26,529 nucleotides of DNA, taken from assembly GCA_050732635.1 (NCBI GenBank), contig JBOHRE010000045.1, forward strand, positions 1-26,529, in the 5' to 3' direction. The notes under the pieces are model-generated. The model was not told the origin of the DNA. It did not search any database and saw only the letters and a list, made by a program, of their open reading frames with translations. This document shows positions 15,937 to 24,012 of the stretch, in pieces. This DNA comes from JBOHRE01 sp050732635. Lineage in GTDB: Bacteria; Gemmatimonadota; Gemmatimonadetes; Longimicrobiales; RSA9. Positions within the stretch are counted from its first letter, which is position 1, and the number at the start of each line of letters is the position of its first letter. The translations under genes were made by a program, and so were the position numbers.

Positions 15937-17484
15937 TCAACCCCGCGGCTGCCGTGGCCGGCTCGGCGGTCGCCGTCGCGAGACCGCCCCGCCCGTCCGG
16001 CGATCGTAGTCGACGCGTACGCTGCGGTTGCGCAGTGTCGTACCGTTCAATGCCGCGATGACGCGCTGCGCGACGCTTTCCTGCACTTCGACGATCGCGA
16101 ATGTATCGCGAATCTCGATCTTCCCGACCTGATCGCCCGAGATCCCCGCTTCACCGGTCATGGCGCCGAGCAGATCGCCAGGCGCGATCCGGTCCCGCTC
16201 GCCGACGCTGATGAACAGCCGCGTCCAGGGCGCTGGCGCCGGTGCGCCGCCCGCGGCCACCTCCCGTGACGGCGTCGGTATTGCCCGCCGTCGCAGCAAT
16301 GCCGCTGCGGCGGCCGCGACCTCGATCGCCGGGTGCTCGGCCAGCAGCGGCTCCAGCAACAGCAGGTGGGCATCCAGATCGTCGCTGGCGAGTGCATCGC
16401 GAATCTCGCTGCGGAACGCCTCGAGGGACTCGCGAGTCCGGCGCGGCTCGAGATCGGGCAGGGGGCCCAGCTCGGCATCCGCCCGCCGCGCCGTGCGACG
16501 CAGGTGCGGCAGCTCGCGCGGCTCGACGAGGATCAGGCCGCCCGCGCCGTGCCGGCGCAGCAGGTCTTCCTCGTCGAACGGCGCGTGCAGACTCACGGCC
16601 GGCTGATCGCCAGTGCCGGCCTCCGCAGCCGCGTGGACATGCACAGCGCCGCTTCCCTCCGCCGTGACGGCTTCGATGCCGCGAAGTCGCAGCTGGGCCG
16701 CCGTTGCGGCTGCCTCTTCGGCCGTGCGACAGATCACGGCCGCGCCCCGGAAGCTGCCGCTCAGTGCGTGGGTCAACATCCGGATCAGCTCGGGTTGCGT
16801 GGCGACCGCATAGCCCAGCCGCAGCGGCGCCCGCGCGCCGCGCCGCGCGGCGCCTTCGGTAGCCTGCGCATTCATGGTTCGGGGTGGCACGTGCACGGCG
16901 CGGCGGACATGACGCTCGACGAAACCGTCGAGCCCGGCGAACTCGCCAGTGACGACGATCCGCTGGGCTTCGGCAGGCGCCGAGCCGAAGATGAGCTCGA
17001 TCGCTTCGCCCGCTCCCAGCACCATCATCGCATCCAGGCCATCAGCGACGAGCGCGTCGAGCGCGTCCAGCTTCAGTCGCGAGGCGCGGATCGCCGCCGC
17101 CGCCTCTCGGGGCGTGGTGACGAGCACGGCCGCGGGTTGCGCGCTCGCGGCCATGCCGGTCGCGGCGACGCGCACGCCCAGGCGCTGGCCGAGCCGGGCG
17201 ATCGACAGGCCGCGGCGTTCGACTTCCTCGACCGTGGGGCCGAGAATCAGAACGTTCGGTGACGACTCCGCGGCCTCGTTCCCGGCGTCGCCGATCCGAT
17301 CGAGCACGCCCAGACCGTACGCCGCCAACGCGCCGGACCCGGCCGACGCCAGGATGACGACATTGCCGCCGCGCCGCAGCATCGGCACGGCCTCCCGCTG
17401 CACCCGTGTCGGCGCGCGGTAGCCGAGTTGCTCCACGGTATCGACCAGCTCGCCGCGGATGCCCAGCTCCTCGAACCCCGCCAT
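15937..17484 (-). CDS. DEAD-box-like protein with lost ATPase motifs and DbpA RNA-binding domain
   Basis: A 515-aa protein built like a DEAD-box RNA helicase. Q-motif-like residues F4 to Q29 lead in, then RecA-like folds (about 1-350), a helical region and a C-terminal DbpA-type RNA-binding domain (about 430-505, 'WTRLFISVGERDRI' to 'RSVRVDYDRR'). The ATPase motifs are broken: the Walker A position reads ASAGSGAL (46-53) instead of AxTGTGKT, and the DEAD position reads A147-D-G-L150. 'GPT' and 'TTPRE' keep motif Ia/Ib character. It may bind RNA, perhaps rRNA, without unwinding it. The ATG at 17484 has GGAG within 12 nt; a TTG nine codons earlier is possible. The only upstream gene, 54 nt away, is a 93-aa unknown. 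Confidence 0.8.
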   Translation of the reverse strand: MAGFEELGIRGELVDTVEQLGYRAPTRVQREAVPMLRRGGNVVILASAGSGALAAYGLGVLDRIGDAGNEAAESSPNVLILGPTVEEVERRGLSIARLGQRLGVRVAATGMAASAQPAAVLVTTPREAAAAIRASRLKLDALDALVADGLDAMMVLGAGEAIELIFGSAPAEAQRIVVTGEFAGLDGFVERHVRRAVHVPPRTMNAQATEGAARRGARAPLRLGYAVATQPELIRMLTHALSGSFRGAAVICRTAEEAAATAAQLRLRGIEAVTAEGSGAVHVHAAAEAGTGDQPAVSLHAPFDEEDLLRRHGAGGLILVEPRELPHLRRTARRADAELGPLPDLEPRRTRESLEAFRSEIRDALASDDLDAHLLLLEPLLAEHPAIEVAAAAAALLRRRAIPTPSREVAAGGAPAPAPWTRLFISVGERDRIAPGDLLGAMTGEAGISGDQVGKIEIRDTFAIVEVQESVAQRVIAALNGTTLRNRSVRVDYDRRTGGAVSRRRPPSRPRQPRG

Positions 17485-17538
17485 CGCTCCGCTCCGTACC
17501 CGTTTTGTCAAATCGACCCACCACGAATCGTGCCGTGA

Positions 17539-17820
17539 TCAGAGCTTCGGCACGTCGCCAGGCTGGTAGGGCAGCTGGTTCAGCGTATGCTGGACCTCGA
17601 TGTCGAGCCGGGAGGTCGACACCTGGTCGGTCTCGGCCATGACGACGGTCGCCAGACCATGACGGTGTGCCGTCAGAAACGCCGTTCCGTCCCGACCGCT
17701 CAGCCGCACGCTATGCGCATCGGGGACCTGCTCCTCCAGCGGGATCCTGGCCCGCAGGAAATCCGAGGCGATGCGCAGCGCCTGCCGCACTGGGGCTGCT
17801 GTCGTTCGTTCGTAACGCAT
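17539..17820 (-). CDS. Small protein of unknown function
   Basis: A 93-aa cytoplasmic protein I do not recognise. The first half is helical and basic ('VRQALRIASDFLRARIP'); the second half is mixed strand/helix ending 'LPYQPGDVPKL'. It has no cysteine, signal or membrane segment. The ATG at 17820 starts just after a GGAACCAACC stretch, a poor ribosome-binding site, and the frame is open a further 35 codons upstream, so the start is uncertain. It precedes the helicase-like gene by 54 nt on the same strand and may form an operon with it. Confidence 0.6.
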   Translation of the reverse strand: MRYERTTAAPVRQALRIASDFLRARIPLEEQVPDAHSVRLSGRDGTAFLTAHRHGLATVVMAETDQVSTSRLDIEVQHTLNQLPYQPGDVPKL

Positions 17821-17964
17821 TGGTTGGTTCCGGTCCCGGTTCGCTTCGCCGGTCAATCTGCGCCGGACCCCGCGTCCCCGGCAAGCGACACCGTGATCGT
17901 TGTCAGTCCCGCTCGCCGATGGCATTCTTCAGGGATTCACCGACCGTGATCCCGGAGGCAACCC

Positions 17965-19164
17965 GTGCGAACCAGTCCCAATGTCGCCGGCATCGAATCC
18001 TCGGCGACGCTCGCCGTGGCCGCGATCGCGCGTGATCTCAAGGCGGCAGGCGTGGATATTCTGGACCTGAGCGCCGGCGAACCCGACTTCGACACGCCCG
18101 TGCTGGTCAGTGAGGCGGGCATCCAGGCGATCCGTGCTGGGAAGACTCGCTACACGCCGGTGGCCGGCATTCCGGAGCTGCGCTCGGCCATCGCGCGGGA
18201 TCTGTCGCGCGCGCATGGCGTCGACGCGCGGCCCGCCGAGGTCGTGGTCAGCAACGGCGCCAAGCAGTCGCTCTTCAACGCCTGCTTCGTGCTGTTCGGC
18301 CCCGGCGACCGCGTGCTGGTGCCGGCACCCTACTGGCCCAGCTATCCGGACATCATCCGCCTCGCACGCGCCGAGCCGGTACTCGTGCGCGGACCCGAGG
18401 ACCGGGGCTTCAAGATAGGACCCTCCGAGCTCGAAGCGGTGCGCGATGCGTCGACTCGCGGGCTATTGCTGAACTCCCCCTGCAACCCTTCGGGCGTCGT
18501 CTATACCCTCGACGAGCTGGAGGCGATCGTCGCGTGGGCCGGCGCTCATGACATCGCCGTGGTGAGCGATGAGATCTACAGCCGCATCTGCTTCACCGAT
18601 CCGCGGGCACCCGGGGTGCTCGATGTGCAGCCCGACCTCGAGCCACGCAACGTCGTGGTCAGTGGCGCGTCCAAGAGCTATGCGATGACCGGCTGGCGCA
18701 TCGGCTATACCTACGCGGGCGCCGAGCTGACCGCCGCCATGACCTCGTTGCAGAGTCATACGACAGCGAATGCCAGCTCGCCCGCGCAGTACGCCGCGGT
18801 CGCGGCCTTCAGCGATCCGGCCGAGCTGGATGTACAGCGCATGCGTGAGGCGTTTCACGGCCGGCGCGACCTCGTCGTCGCGCGCGTCGCGGCGCTGCTG
18901 CCCGACGCCCACTACATCCATCCGGAGGGCGCCTTCTATCTCTTCTTCCGGGCGGACGATTGGTACGGCGAGGAGCTATCGGGTTCGGTGGCGTTGTGTC
19001 AGCGGCTGATCGAGGAGGCGGGTGTTGCGTTGGTGCCCGGCGTCGCCTTTGGCGACGACCGCTACGTGCGCCTGTCCTTCGCGGCTGCCGATTCGGTTCT
19101 CGATGCCGCGATCACGCGCATCGCCGAAACGCTCGCTCGCATCCCCGCCGCTCGCGCGGGCTGA
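17965..19164 (+). CDS. PLP-dependent aspartate/prephenate-type aminotransferase
   Basis: A 399-aa fold-type I aminotransferase (class I/II) of the thermophile-type aspartate aminotransferase subgroup. The sequence shows 'LSAGEPDFDTP', 'YTPVAGIPELR', 'SNGAKQS', 'NSPCNPSG', 'SDEIYS' and 'SGASKSYAMTGWRIGY' with PLP-binding K237, plus the substrate-binding Arg region 'YVRLSFA'. Length is standard. It would transfer amino groups between aspartate, glutamate and their keto acids and may also act on prephenate. The start is GTG at 17965 with GGAGG six nt upstream. It is convergent with the transpeptidase, 6 nt away. Confidence 0.94.
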   Translation: MRTSPNVAGIESSATLAVAAIARDLKAAGVDILDLSAGEPDFDTPVLVSEAGIQAIRAGKTRYTPVAGIPELRSAIARDLSRAHGVDARPAEVVVSNGAKQSLFNACFVLFGPGDRVLVPAPYWPSYPDIIRLARAEPVLVRGPEDRGFKIGPSELEAVRDASTRGLLLNSPCNPSGVVYTLDELEAIVAWAGAHDIAVVSDEIYSRICFTDPRAPGVLDVQPDLEPRNVVVSGASKSYAMTGWRIGYTYAGAELTAAMTSLQSHTTANASSPAQYAAVAAFSDPAELDVQRMREAFHGRRDLVVARVAALLPDAHYIHPEGAFYLFFRADDWYGEELSGSVALCQRLIEEAGVALVPGVAFGDDRYVRLSFAAADSVLDAAITRIAETLARIPAARAG

Positions 19165-19170
19165 GCCGCA

Positions 19171-20325
19171 CTACAGGATCTGGACCGTCGTGCCCACGCG
19201 CACGCGTGGGTAGAGCTGCTCCAGATCCTGGTTCCGCATCCGGATGCAGCCGTGGCTCACGGCCTGGCCGATGCTGTTCTCGTTGTACACGTGGGTACCG
19301 TGGATCAGGTACCCTTCGCCGAGGTCGAGCTTGTACGGACCGAGCGCCTGGGGCACGCGCCGTTGCGGGCTCGCCAGCGGCGGCACGAAGATCTTGCCGT
19401 CGAAGATGATTTCCATGCCCGGCGTCCACGCCCACCACTGACCGCGACGGTTGACGCGGCCCACCACGTTGTCACGCACTTCGATGACCGTGCTGTCTTC
19501 GAGCATGTGGCGCTCGCCATCCTTCAGCTCGACGATCTCCAGCCCGCGGGCGGCTGCCTTTTCGTAATAGTGCCACATCGGCGGCGTCCAGATCGGGTCC
19601 GTCGCCTTGGCCCTCACCCGGCGCACGCCGCGCGGCGTCTCGAATCGGTAGGTCCGACCCTGGAACTTGAACGTGGTGCCACGCCCGATCGCGACCTCCG
19701 CGGTCAGCACCGTATCACCGCCTTCCAGGAGCCACAGCCGCCGCTGATCCAGGGCGACGATGATGCGCTGCCGCGCGCCGTCGGCGGCCAGCGCCTCGGC
19801 CGCCTCTTCATCGGTCCAGTCCGACGACGCGCCCGCCGCTGCCTCGCCCTCGCTGGTTCGGCCCTGCTCCCCAGTCTCGCTCGCCGCTACCGGCTCGATC
19901 CGGAAGCGCGGGCCCAGCTGCCGCGTCATGGCATCGACGTCGACGGCCGCAAGCGGCTCCTCCGCCGCCTCCACCACTTCGTCGACGTCGGCGGCTTCAG
20001 CGCGTGCAGCCAGCGACACAAGTGGTCGGATGACCCGCGCAGAGCCCGCGCCGAGCAGCCGCTTGGCGCCCTCGGAGCCCTCGGCGAACAGCCGCCCGGC
20101 GCTCTCGGAGCCCTCGGCGAAGAGCCGCCCGGCGCTCTCGGAGCCCTCGGCGAAGAGCCGCCCGGCGCCCTCGGAGCCGTCGGCGAATAGCCGCCCGGCG
20201 CCCTCGGCGACCGTGTCGAAAGAGCCGCTCAGGGCCGGGCCGTCCGCGAACGCGTAGACACCGGCCAGAGGCCCGCCGATCAACAGAAGTGCCGCGAGTC
20301 GCGAACGGCGACGCTTACCAGCCAT
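19171..20325 (-). CDS. L,D-transpeptidase (YkuD) with tandem-repeat stalk
   Basis: A 384-aa exported enzyme. A basic N-terminus and hydrophobic segment (about 8-27) anchor or export it. A stalk of 11-residue repeats (AGRLFAEGSES type, residues 40-92) follows, then an acidic linker and a C-terminal YkuD domain. The catalytic triad region is present: H342 in 'IHGTHVYNE' and nucleophile C360 in 'SHGCIRM'. Such enzymes form 3-3 cross-links in peptidoglycan or attach proteins to it. The ATG at 20325 has GGAG 8 nt upstream; upstream codons look non-coding. It lies 69 nt after ispH on the same strand. The repeat stalk would extend the catalytic domain across the periplasm. Confidence 0.93.
   Translation of the reverse strand: MAGKRRRSRLAALLLIGGPLAGVYAFADGPALSGSFDTVAEGAGRLFADGSEGAGRLFAEGSESAGRLFAEGSESAGRLFAEGSEGAKRLLGAGSARVIRPLVSLAARAEAADVDEVVEAAEEPLAAVDVDAMTRQLGPRFRIEPVAASETGEQGRTSEGEAAAGASSDWTDEEAAEALAADGARQRIIVALDQRRLWLLEGGDTVLTAEVAIGRGTTFKFQGRTYRFETPRGVRRVRAKATDPIWTPPMWHYYEKAAARGLEIVELKDGERHMLEDSTVIEVRDNVVGRVNRRGQWWAWTPGMEIIFDGKIFVPPLASPQRRVPQALGPYKLDLGEGYLIHGTHVYNENSIGQAVSHGCIRMRNQDLEQLYPRVRVGTTVQIL
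20071..20202. repeat. 33-bp tandem repeat inside the L,D-transpeptidase
   Basis: Four consecutive 33-bp units begin at 20071, 20104, 20137 and 20170, with partial units on both sides. Each encodes 11 residues of the AGRLFAEGSES type in frame. Units 2 and 3 are nearly identical, and units 1 and 4 differ by a few bases. Copy number should be prone to slippage without frameshift. Confidence 0.9.
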
Positions 20326-20394
20326 GCCAGAAATCTCCAAACACTTGATGCTCCAGCAACTTATCCGGCCGAAACAGATGCAGGTCACGGGCCA

Positions 20395-21615
20395 TCAGAC
20401 CGGCTCCGCCACGGCTGTTAGACCCCGCGTCGCCAGGATTCGCTCCACGGCCTCGCCGATTTTGCTGTTCGGCGTCGATGCGCCGGCCGTCAGGCCGATG
20501 GTCAACGGCCGGCCCGGCAGCCAGTCACCCGCGAGCTCCTCGGGATGATCGGGAGCGAGCCCCGGCTTGTGCCGGATCGCGTTCCGCTCGACATCGATGC
20601 ACGCCGAGTCGGCGATATGATACGTCGTGGTGTGCTGGCGGCACATGTGAGCCAGATGGTTCGTGTTGGACGAGTTGTAGCCGCCAATGACGAGCATGAT
20701 GTCCGGCGGCTCGTCCATCATCTTGCGCACAGCGTCCTGACGCTCCTGCGTCGCCGAGCAGATCGTGTCGAACGAGCGGAAATGCGCATCGATGGCATCC
20801 TCGCCGTAGCGGCGAATCATGCTCTTGCGCACCTCGGCGGCGATCGCGAGCGATTCACCGGCGAGCATCGTAGTCTGGTTGGCCACGCCGATTCGCTCCA
20901 GGTCGGTCGCCGGATCGAAGCCCGGGGACGCCTTGTCGGCGAATCGTGCGAACAGGGCAGCGGCGTCGAGCGCGCCATCGGTTTGCTCAATGAAGTCGCA
21001 GACCAGCCGCGTCTCGGCCATGTCACGGACGATCAGGTAGCGGCCACCCGGATGCTTCAAGGCCTGGGAGGCGGTGGCGCGCGTCTCCTCGTGCTGCGCC
21101 TTGCCGTGGATGAGGGCGGTGAACCGCTCGCGCGCGTACGATTCGACTCGCTTCCAGACGACGAGCACGGAGCCGCAGGTCGTATCGACCAGGATGCAGC
21201 CGATCTGGCGTAGCCGCTCGAAGTCGCGCAGCGTCACGCCGAACGCCGGCAGGATGACCACGTCATCCGGCGTGAGTCCGGCGAAGTCGAAGGTGCCGCC
21301 GTCATCGGGATACAGGAAGGTGATGCCCATCTCCTGCATGCGCCGGTTCACGAACGGGTTGTGGATGATCTCGCCGACCAGGAAGATCCGTCGGTCGGGA
21401 AACTTGTGCGCGGTTTCGTAGGCGTAATCGACCGCCCGGTCCACGCCATAGCAGAAGCCGAACTCCTCCGCCAGCCGGATCGTGACATCGCCGAACCTTG
21501 CGGTGTAACCGCGGCCGCGGATCTGCTCGACCAGGTTGCTGTGGTACTCTGCCTGAAGCACCGGCTCGATCGCCTGCTTCAGGCCGAACCCTCGGCGAAA
21601 ATACGTCTGCTCCAC
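20395..21615 (-). CDS. ispH: 4-hydroxy-3-methylbut-2-enyl diphosphate reductase, long form
   Basis: A 406-aa IspH (LytB), the last enzyme of the MEP isoprenoid route, reducing HMBPP to isopentenyl and dimethylallyl diphosphate. The three 4Fe-4S-binding cysteines are C55 ('EFGFCYGVDRAV'), C147 ('VDTTCGSV') and C286 ('DTICSATQERQ'). 'GEIIHNP' (H85) and 'AQHEE' (H175) carry substrate-site residues. At about 400 residues, with an N-terminal extension before the first cysteine, it belongs to the long plant/cyanobacterial-type class rather than the roughly 310-aa E. coli type. The start is GTG at 21615 with a weak AAGG. It is divergent from the M42 peptidase. Confidence 0.95.
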   Translation of the reverse strand: MEQTYFRRGFGLKQAIEPVLQAEYHSNLVEQIRGRGYTARFGDVTIRLAEEFGFCYGVDRAVDYAYETAHKFPDRRIFLVGEIIHNPFVNRRMQEMGITFLYPDDGGTFDFAGLTPDDVVILPAFGVTLRDFERLRQIGCILVDTTCGSVLVVWKRVESYARERFTALIHGKAQHEETRATASQALKHPGGRYLIVRDMAETRLVCDFIEQTDGALDAAALFARFADKASPGFDPATDLERIGVANQTTMLAGESLAIAAEVRKSMIRRYGEDAIDAHFRSFDTICSATQERQDAVRKMMDEPPDIMLVIGGYNSSNTNHLAHMCRQHTTTYHIADSACIDVERNAIRHKPGLAPDHPEELAGDWLPGRPLTIGLTAGASTPNSKIGEAVERILATRGLTAVAEPV

Positions 21616-21809
21616 GCCTTGCCCCGCCCGGCTGTATGCCTATGCCGCGTCCTCACATCGGTGTAAGTGCGCGGACCCTGTCGGATGCTACCGGAAACCG
21701 GCCTCGGGATCAAGCTTCGGTGCGTGCTGCGGGGGTGGCGCAGCCATATGTGCGACGGTAGTTTGCGCGCCCCGAATGTGCCGCGCGCACCCCCGATCGA
21801 CGAGACGAG

Positions 21810-22874
21810 TTGCAGTCCATCGACTTCCTGAAGCGCCTGCTCGATGTGCCCGGCCCGAGCGGGTTCGAGACCGCCGCGGCCCGTGTCTGGCGCGAGGAGG
21901 CTGACCATTTCGCGGACGCGGTCGCGGTCGACGTCAGTGGCAACTCGATGGCGACGCTCGATGGGCAGGGCGCGCCGCGCGTGATGTTGGCTGGACACAT
22001 CGACGAGATCGGTGTGATGATCACGCACATCGACGACGAAGGCTTTCTCTATTTCGACGGGATCGGTGGCTGGGACCCGCAGGTTCTGGTGGGGCAACGG
22101 GTCCGGCTGCTCGGCCGCGATGGGCCCGTGATCGGCGTGATCGGCAAGAAACCGGTCCACCTGATCAAGGGCGAGGAGAAGGAAAAGGCCTCGAAGCTAA
22201 CCGATCTCTGGCTGGACATCGGCGCGACCAAACGTGACGACGCCCTCGGCCGCGGGCTGCGGGTCGGCGATCCAGGCGTCATCGATGCGGCCGTCGTCGA
22301 GCTTGCGGACGGCCTGATCGCCAGCCGTGCGATCGACAACCGGATCGGCGCGTTCGTCGTGCTCGAGGCTCTGCGTCTGCTCGCCGCCGAGCCGGCGGCG
22401 GCGCGCACCACCGCGGTCGCGACGACGCAGGAGGAAATCGGCTATTCCGGTGGCGGCGCCAGGCCGAGCGCCTACACGATCGATCCGCAGCTCGCGATCG
22501 TGGTCGACGTGACCTTCGCCACCGATTCGCCAGGCCTGGAGAAGAAGGAGCTGGGCGAGCACAAGCTGGGTGGCGGGCCGGTTTTGACCCGGGGGTCCGC
22601 AGCACACCCACTCGTGGTTGAACGACTCATTGCAATAGCGGAGCGCGACTCCATCCCGTACACCATCAGCGCGTCGCCCCGTTACACCTCGACCGACGCG
22701 GACGCGATCTATCTGTCCCGTGCCGGCGTGCCGACCGGCATCATCTCGATCCCGAACCGCTATATGCACTCGCCGAACGAGATCGTCAGCCTGCACGACC
22801 TCGAGACGGCCGCACGGCTGATCGCCGCATTCGTGCGCGACATCGACGCGGGCACGGAATTCGTCCCGCGGTGA
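21810..22874 (+). CDS. M42-family metallopeptidase
   Basis: A 354-aa M42 aminopeptidase/endoglucanase-M-type enzyme, usually a dodecamer that trims peptides in the cytoplasm. Metal and catalytic residues are visible: 'AGHIDEIG' (H63, D65), 'SRAIDNRIG' (D176), 'TTQEEIGYSGG' (E208/E209), 'VVDVTF' and H320 in 'YMHSPNE'. The frame has no ATG or GTG before the TTG at 21810, where the family's usual 'FLKRLLDVPGPSGFE' start block begins, so TTG is the start; the ribosome-binding site is weak. Its stop overlaps the next gene's GTG (GTGA). Confidence 0.93.
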   Translation: MQSIDFLKRLLDVPGPSGFETAAARVWREEADHFADAVAVDVSGNSMATLDGQGAPRVMLAGHIDEIGVMITHIDDEGFLYFDGIGGWDPQVLVGQRVRLLGRDGPVIGVIGKKPVHLIKGEEKEKASKLTDLWLDIGATKRDDALGRGLRVGDPGVIDAAVVELADGLIASRAIDNRIGAFVVLEALRLLAAEPAAARTTAVATTQEEIGYSGGGARPSAYTIDPQLAIVVDVTFATDSPGLEKKELGEHKLGGGPVLTRGSAAHPLVVERLIAIAERDSIPYTISASPRYTSTDADAIYLSRAGVPTGIISIPNRYMHSPNEIVSLHDLETAARLIAAFVRDIDAGTEFVPR

Positions 22875-23503
22875 AGCGCGCCCGCGTCCGTGACATCAGC
22901 ATGCCCGTCAGCGCGCGGACGGCCGTCTGGCCGGGCGACCGCACCTTCGCCATCGACTGGACGTTGCGCCGCGAGCGAGGTGACAGCGTCAATGTCGCCG
23001 CCGTGTCGCTCAGCACGCACACCGGTACGCACGTGGACGGTCCGTTGCATGTGGTCGACGGCGGCGCGCCGATCGGCCTGGCGGATCTCGCAGCGCTGGT
23101 CGGCCCGGCTCGCGTGGTGGATGCGCGCGGCCATGAGCGCCTCGACGCGTCCGCACTGCCGCCCGACACCCTGCGCACCGCGGAGCGCCTGCTGTTCCGC
23201 ACCCGCGCTGCGTCCCGGCCCGAGCAGTTCCCGGACACTTTTGCGGCATTCACGCCCGAGTTGGCACGCACGCTCGCGGCTGCCGGGGTGCGCCTGGTCG
23301 GCACGGATGCGCCCTCGGTCGATCCCTTCGGGTCGACCACGCTGGATGCGCACCGCGCCTTCATTGGCGGTGGCATCGCGATCGTCGAGAATCTGGTGCT
23401 GGACGACGTCGCGCCTGGCGATTACTTCCTTGTGGTACTGCCATTGAAATTGCTGGACGCGGACAGCAGCCCGGCCCGAGCAGTGCTGATCGACGGATTC
23501 TGA
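22871..23503 (+). CDS. Cyclase/kynurenine-formamidase family hydrolase
   Basis: A 210-aa protein of the cyclase family that includes KynB arylformamidase. The metal motif is complete: H50-T-G-T-H54-V-D56-G-P-L-H60. 'GTDAPSVDPFGS' later matches the family's conserved block. It would hydrolyse an N-formyl or amide ester bond; no other kynurenine-pathway gene is nearby, so the substrate stays open. The GTG at 22871 overlaps the peptidase stop (GTGA), showing coupled translation. Confidence 0.88.
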   Translation: MKRARVRDISMPVSARTAVWPGDRTFAIDWTLRRERGDSVNVAAVSLSTHTGTHVDGPLHVVDGGAPIGLADLAALVGPARVVDARGHERLDASALPPDTLRTAERLLFRTRAASRPEQFPDTFAAFTPELARTLAAAGVRLVGTDAPSVDPFGSTTLDAHRAFIGGGIAIVENLVLDDVAPGDYFLVVLPLKLLDADSSPARAVLIDGF

Positions 23504-23538
23504 GCCATATTGGAACGACACACTTCGAGGATGGGAAC

Positions 23539-24006
23539 ATGGATTCTACGGGGGCGGTGAAGCGGCTGCAGGAGATGCGCGAGGACGGCTACCTTTCCGA
23601 TGCGATCATGCGCGAGGCGGTCAAGACCATCAAGTCGGCGGACAGCAAGTACGATTGGGTCGGGGTCTATCTGTTGAATCCGGAGGAGAACACGCTCTGG
23701 CTGCACAATTATTTCGGCAAGCCGACCGAGCACGCGCGGATTCCGGTCGGCACTGGCGTCTGCGGCACGGCGGTGCAGGAGCGGCAGAACCAGAACGTCC
23801 CGGACGTGACCAAGGTCGAGAACTACCTGGCGTGCAGCAAGCACGTGAAGTCGGAGCTGGTCGTCCTGATCCGGGCCGGCGACGAGATCCTGGGGCAGAT
23901 CGACATCGACAGCCATCAGCAGGCGGCCTTCAGCGACAAGGACGAGACCGCGGTTCAGGCAGTCGCCGACAAGTTGGCCGAGGTGCTGATGGCCGAGAAG
24001 CGCTAA
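23539..24006 (+). CDS. GAF protein resembling free-methionine-R-sulfoxide reductase
   Basis: A 155-aa stand-alone GAF domain. 'VGTGVCGTAVQERQNQNVPD' and 'ENYLACSKHVKSELVV' match the fRMsr subgroup, which reduces free methionine-R-sulfoxide. C75 and C99 keep the 24-residue spacing of two fRMsr cysteines; the position of the third is H65. It may therefore still reduce the substrate, or may have become a small-molecule sensor. GAGG lies upstream of the ATG at 23539. It follows the cyclase gene by 35 nt and is 6 nt before the metallo-beta-lactamase-fold gene. Confidence 0.8.
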   Translation: MDSTGAVKRLQEMREDGYLSDAIMREAVKTIKSADSKYDWVGVYLLNPEENTLWLHNYFGKPTEHARIPVGTGVCGTAVQERQNQNVPDVTKVENYLACSKHVKSELVVLIRAGDEILGQIDIDSHQQAAFSDKDETAVQAVADKLAEVLMAEKR

Positions 24007-24012
24007 GAGCTC

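Noticed and set aside
20041..20220. The repeats near 20.1 kb as a CRISPR array
   Set aside because: Units are directly abutting 33-mers in frame inside a gene, with no spacers.
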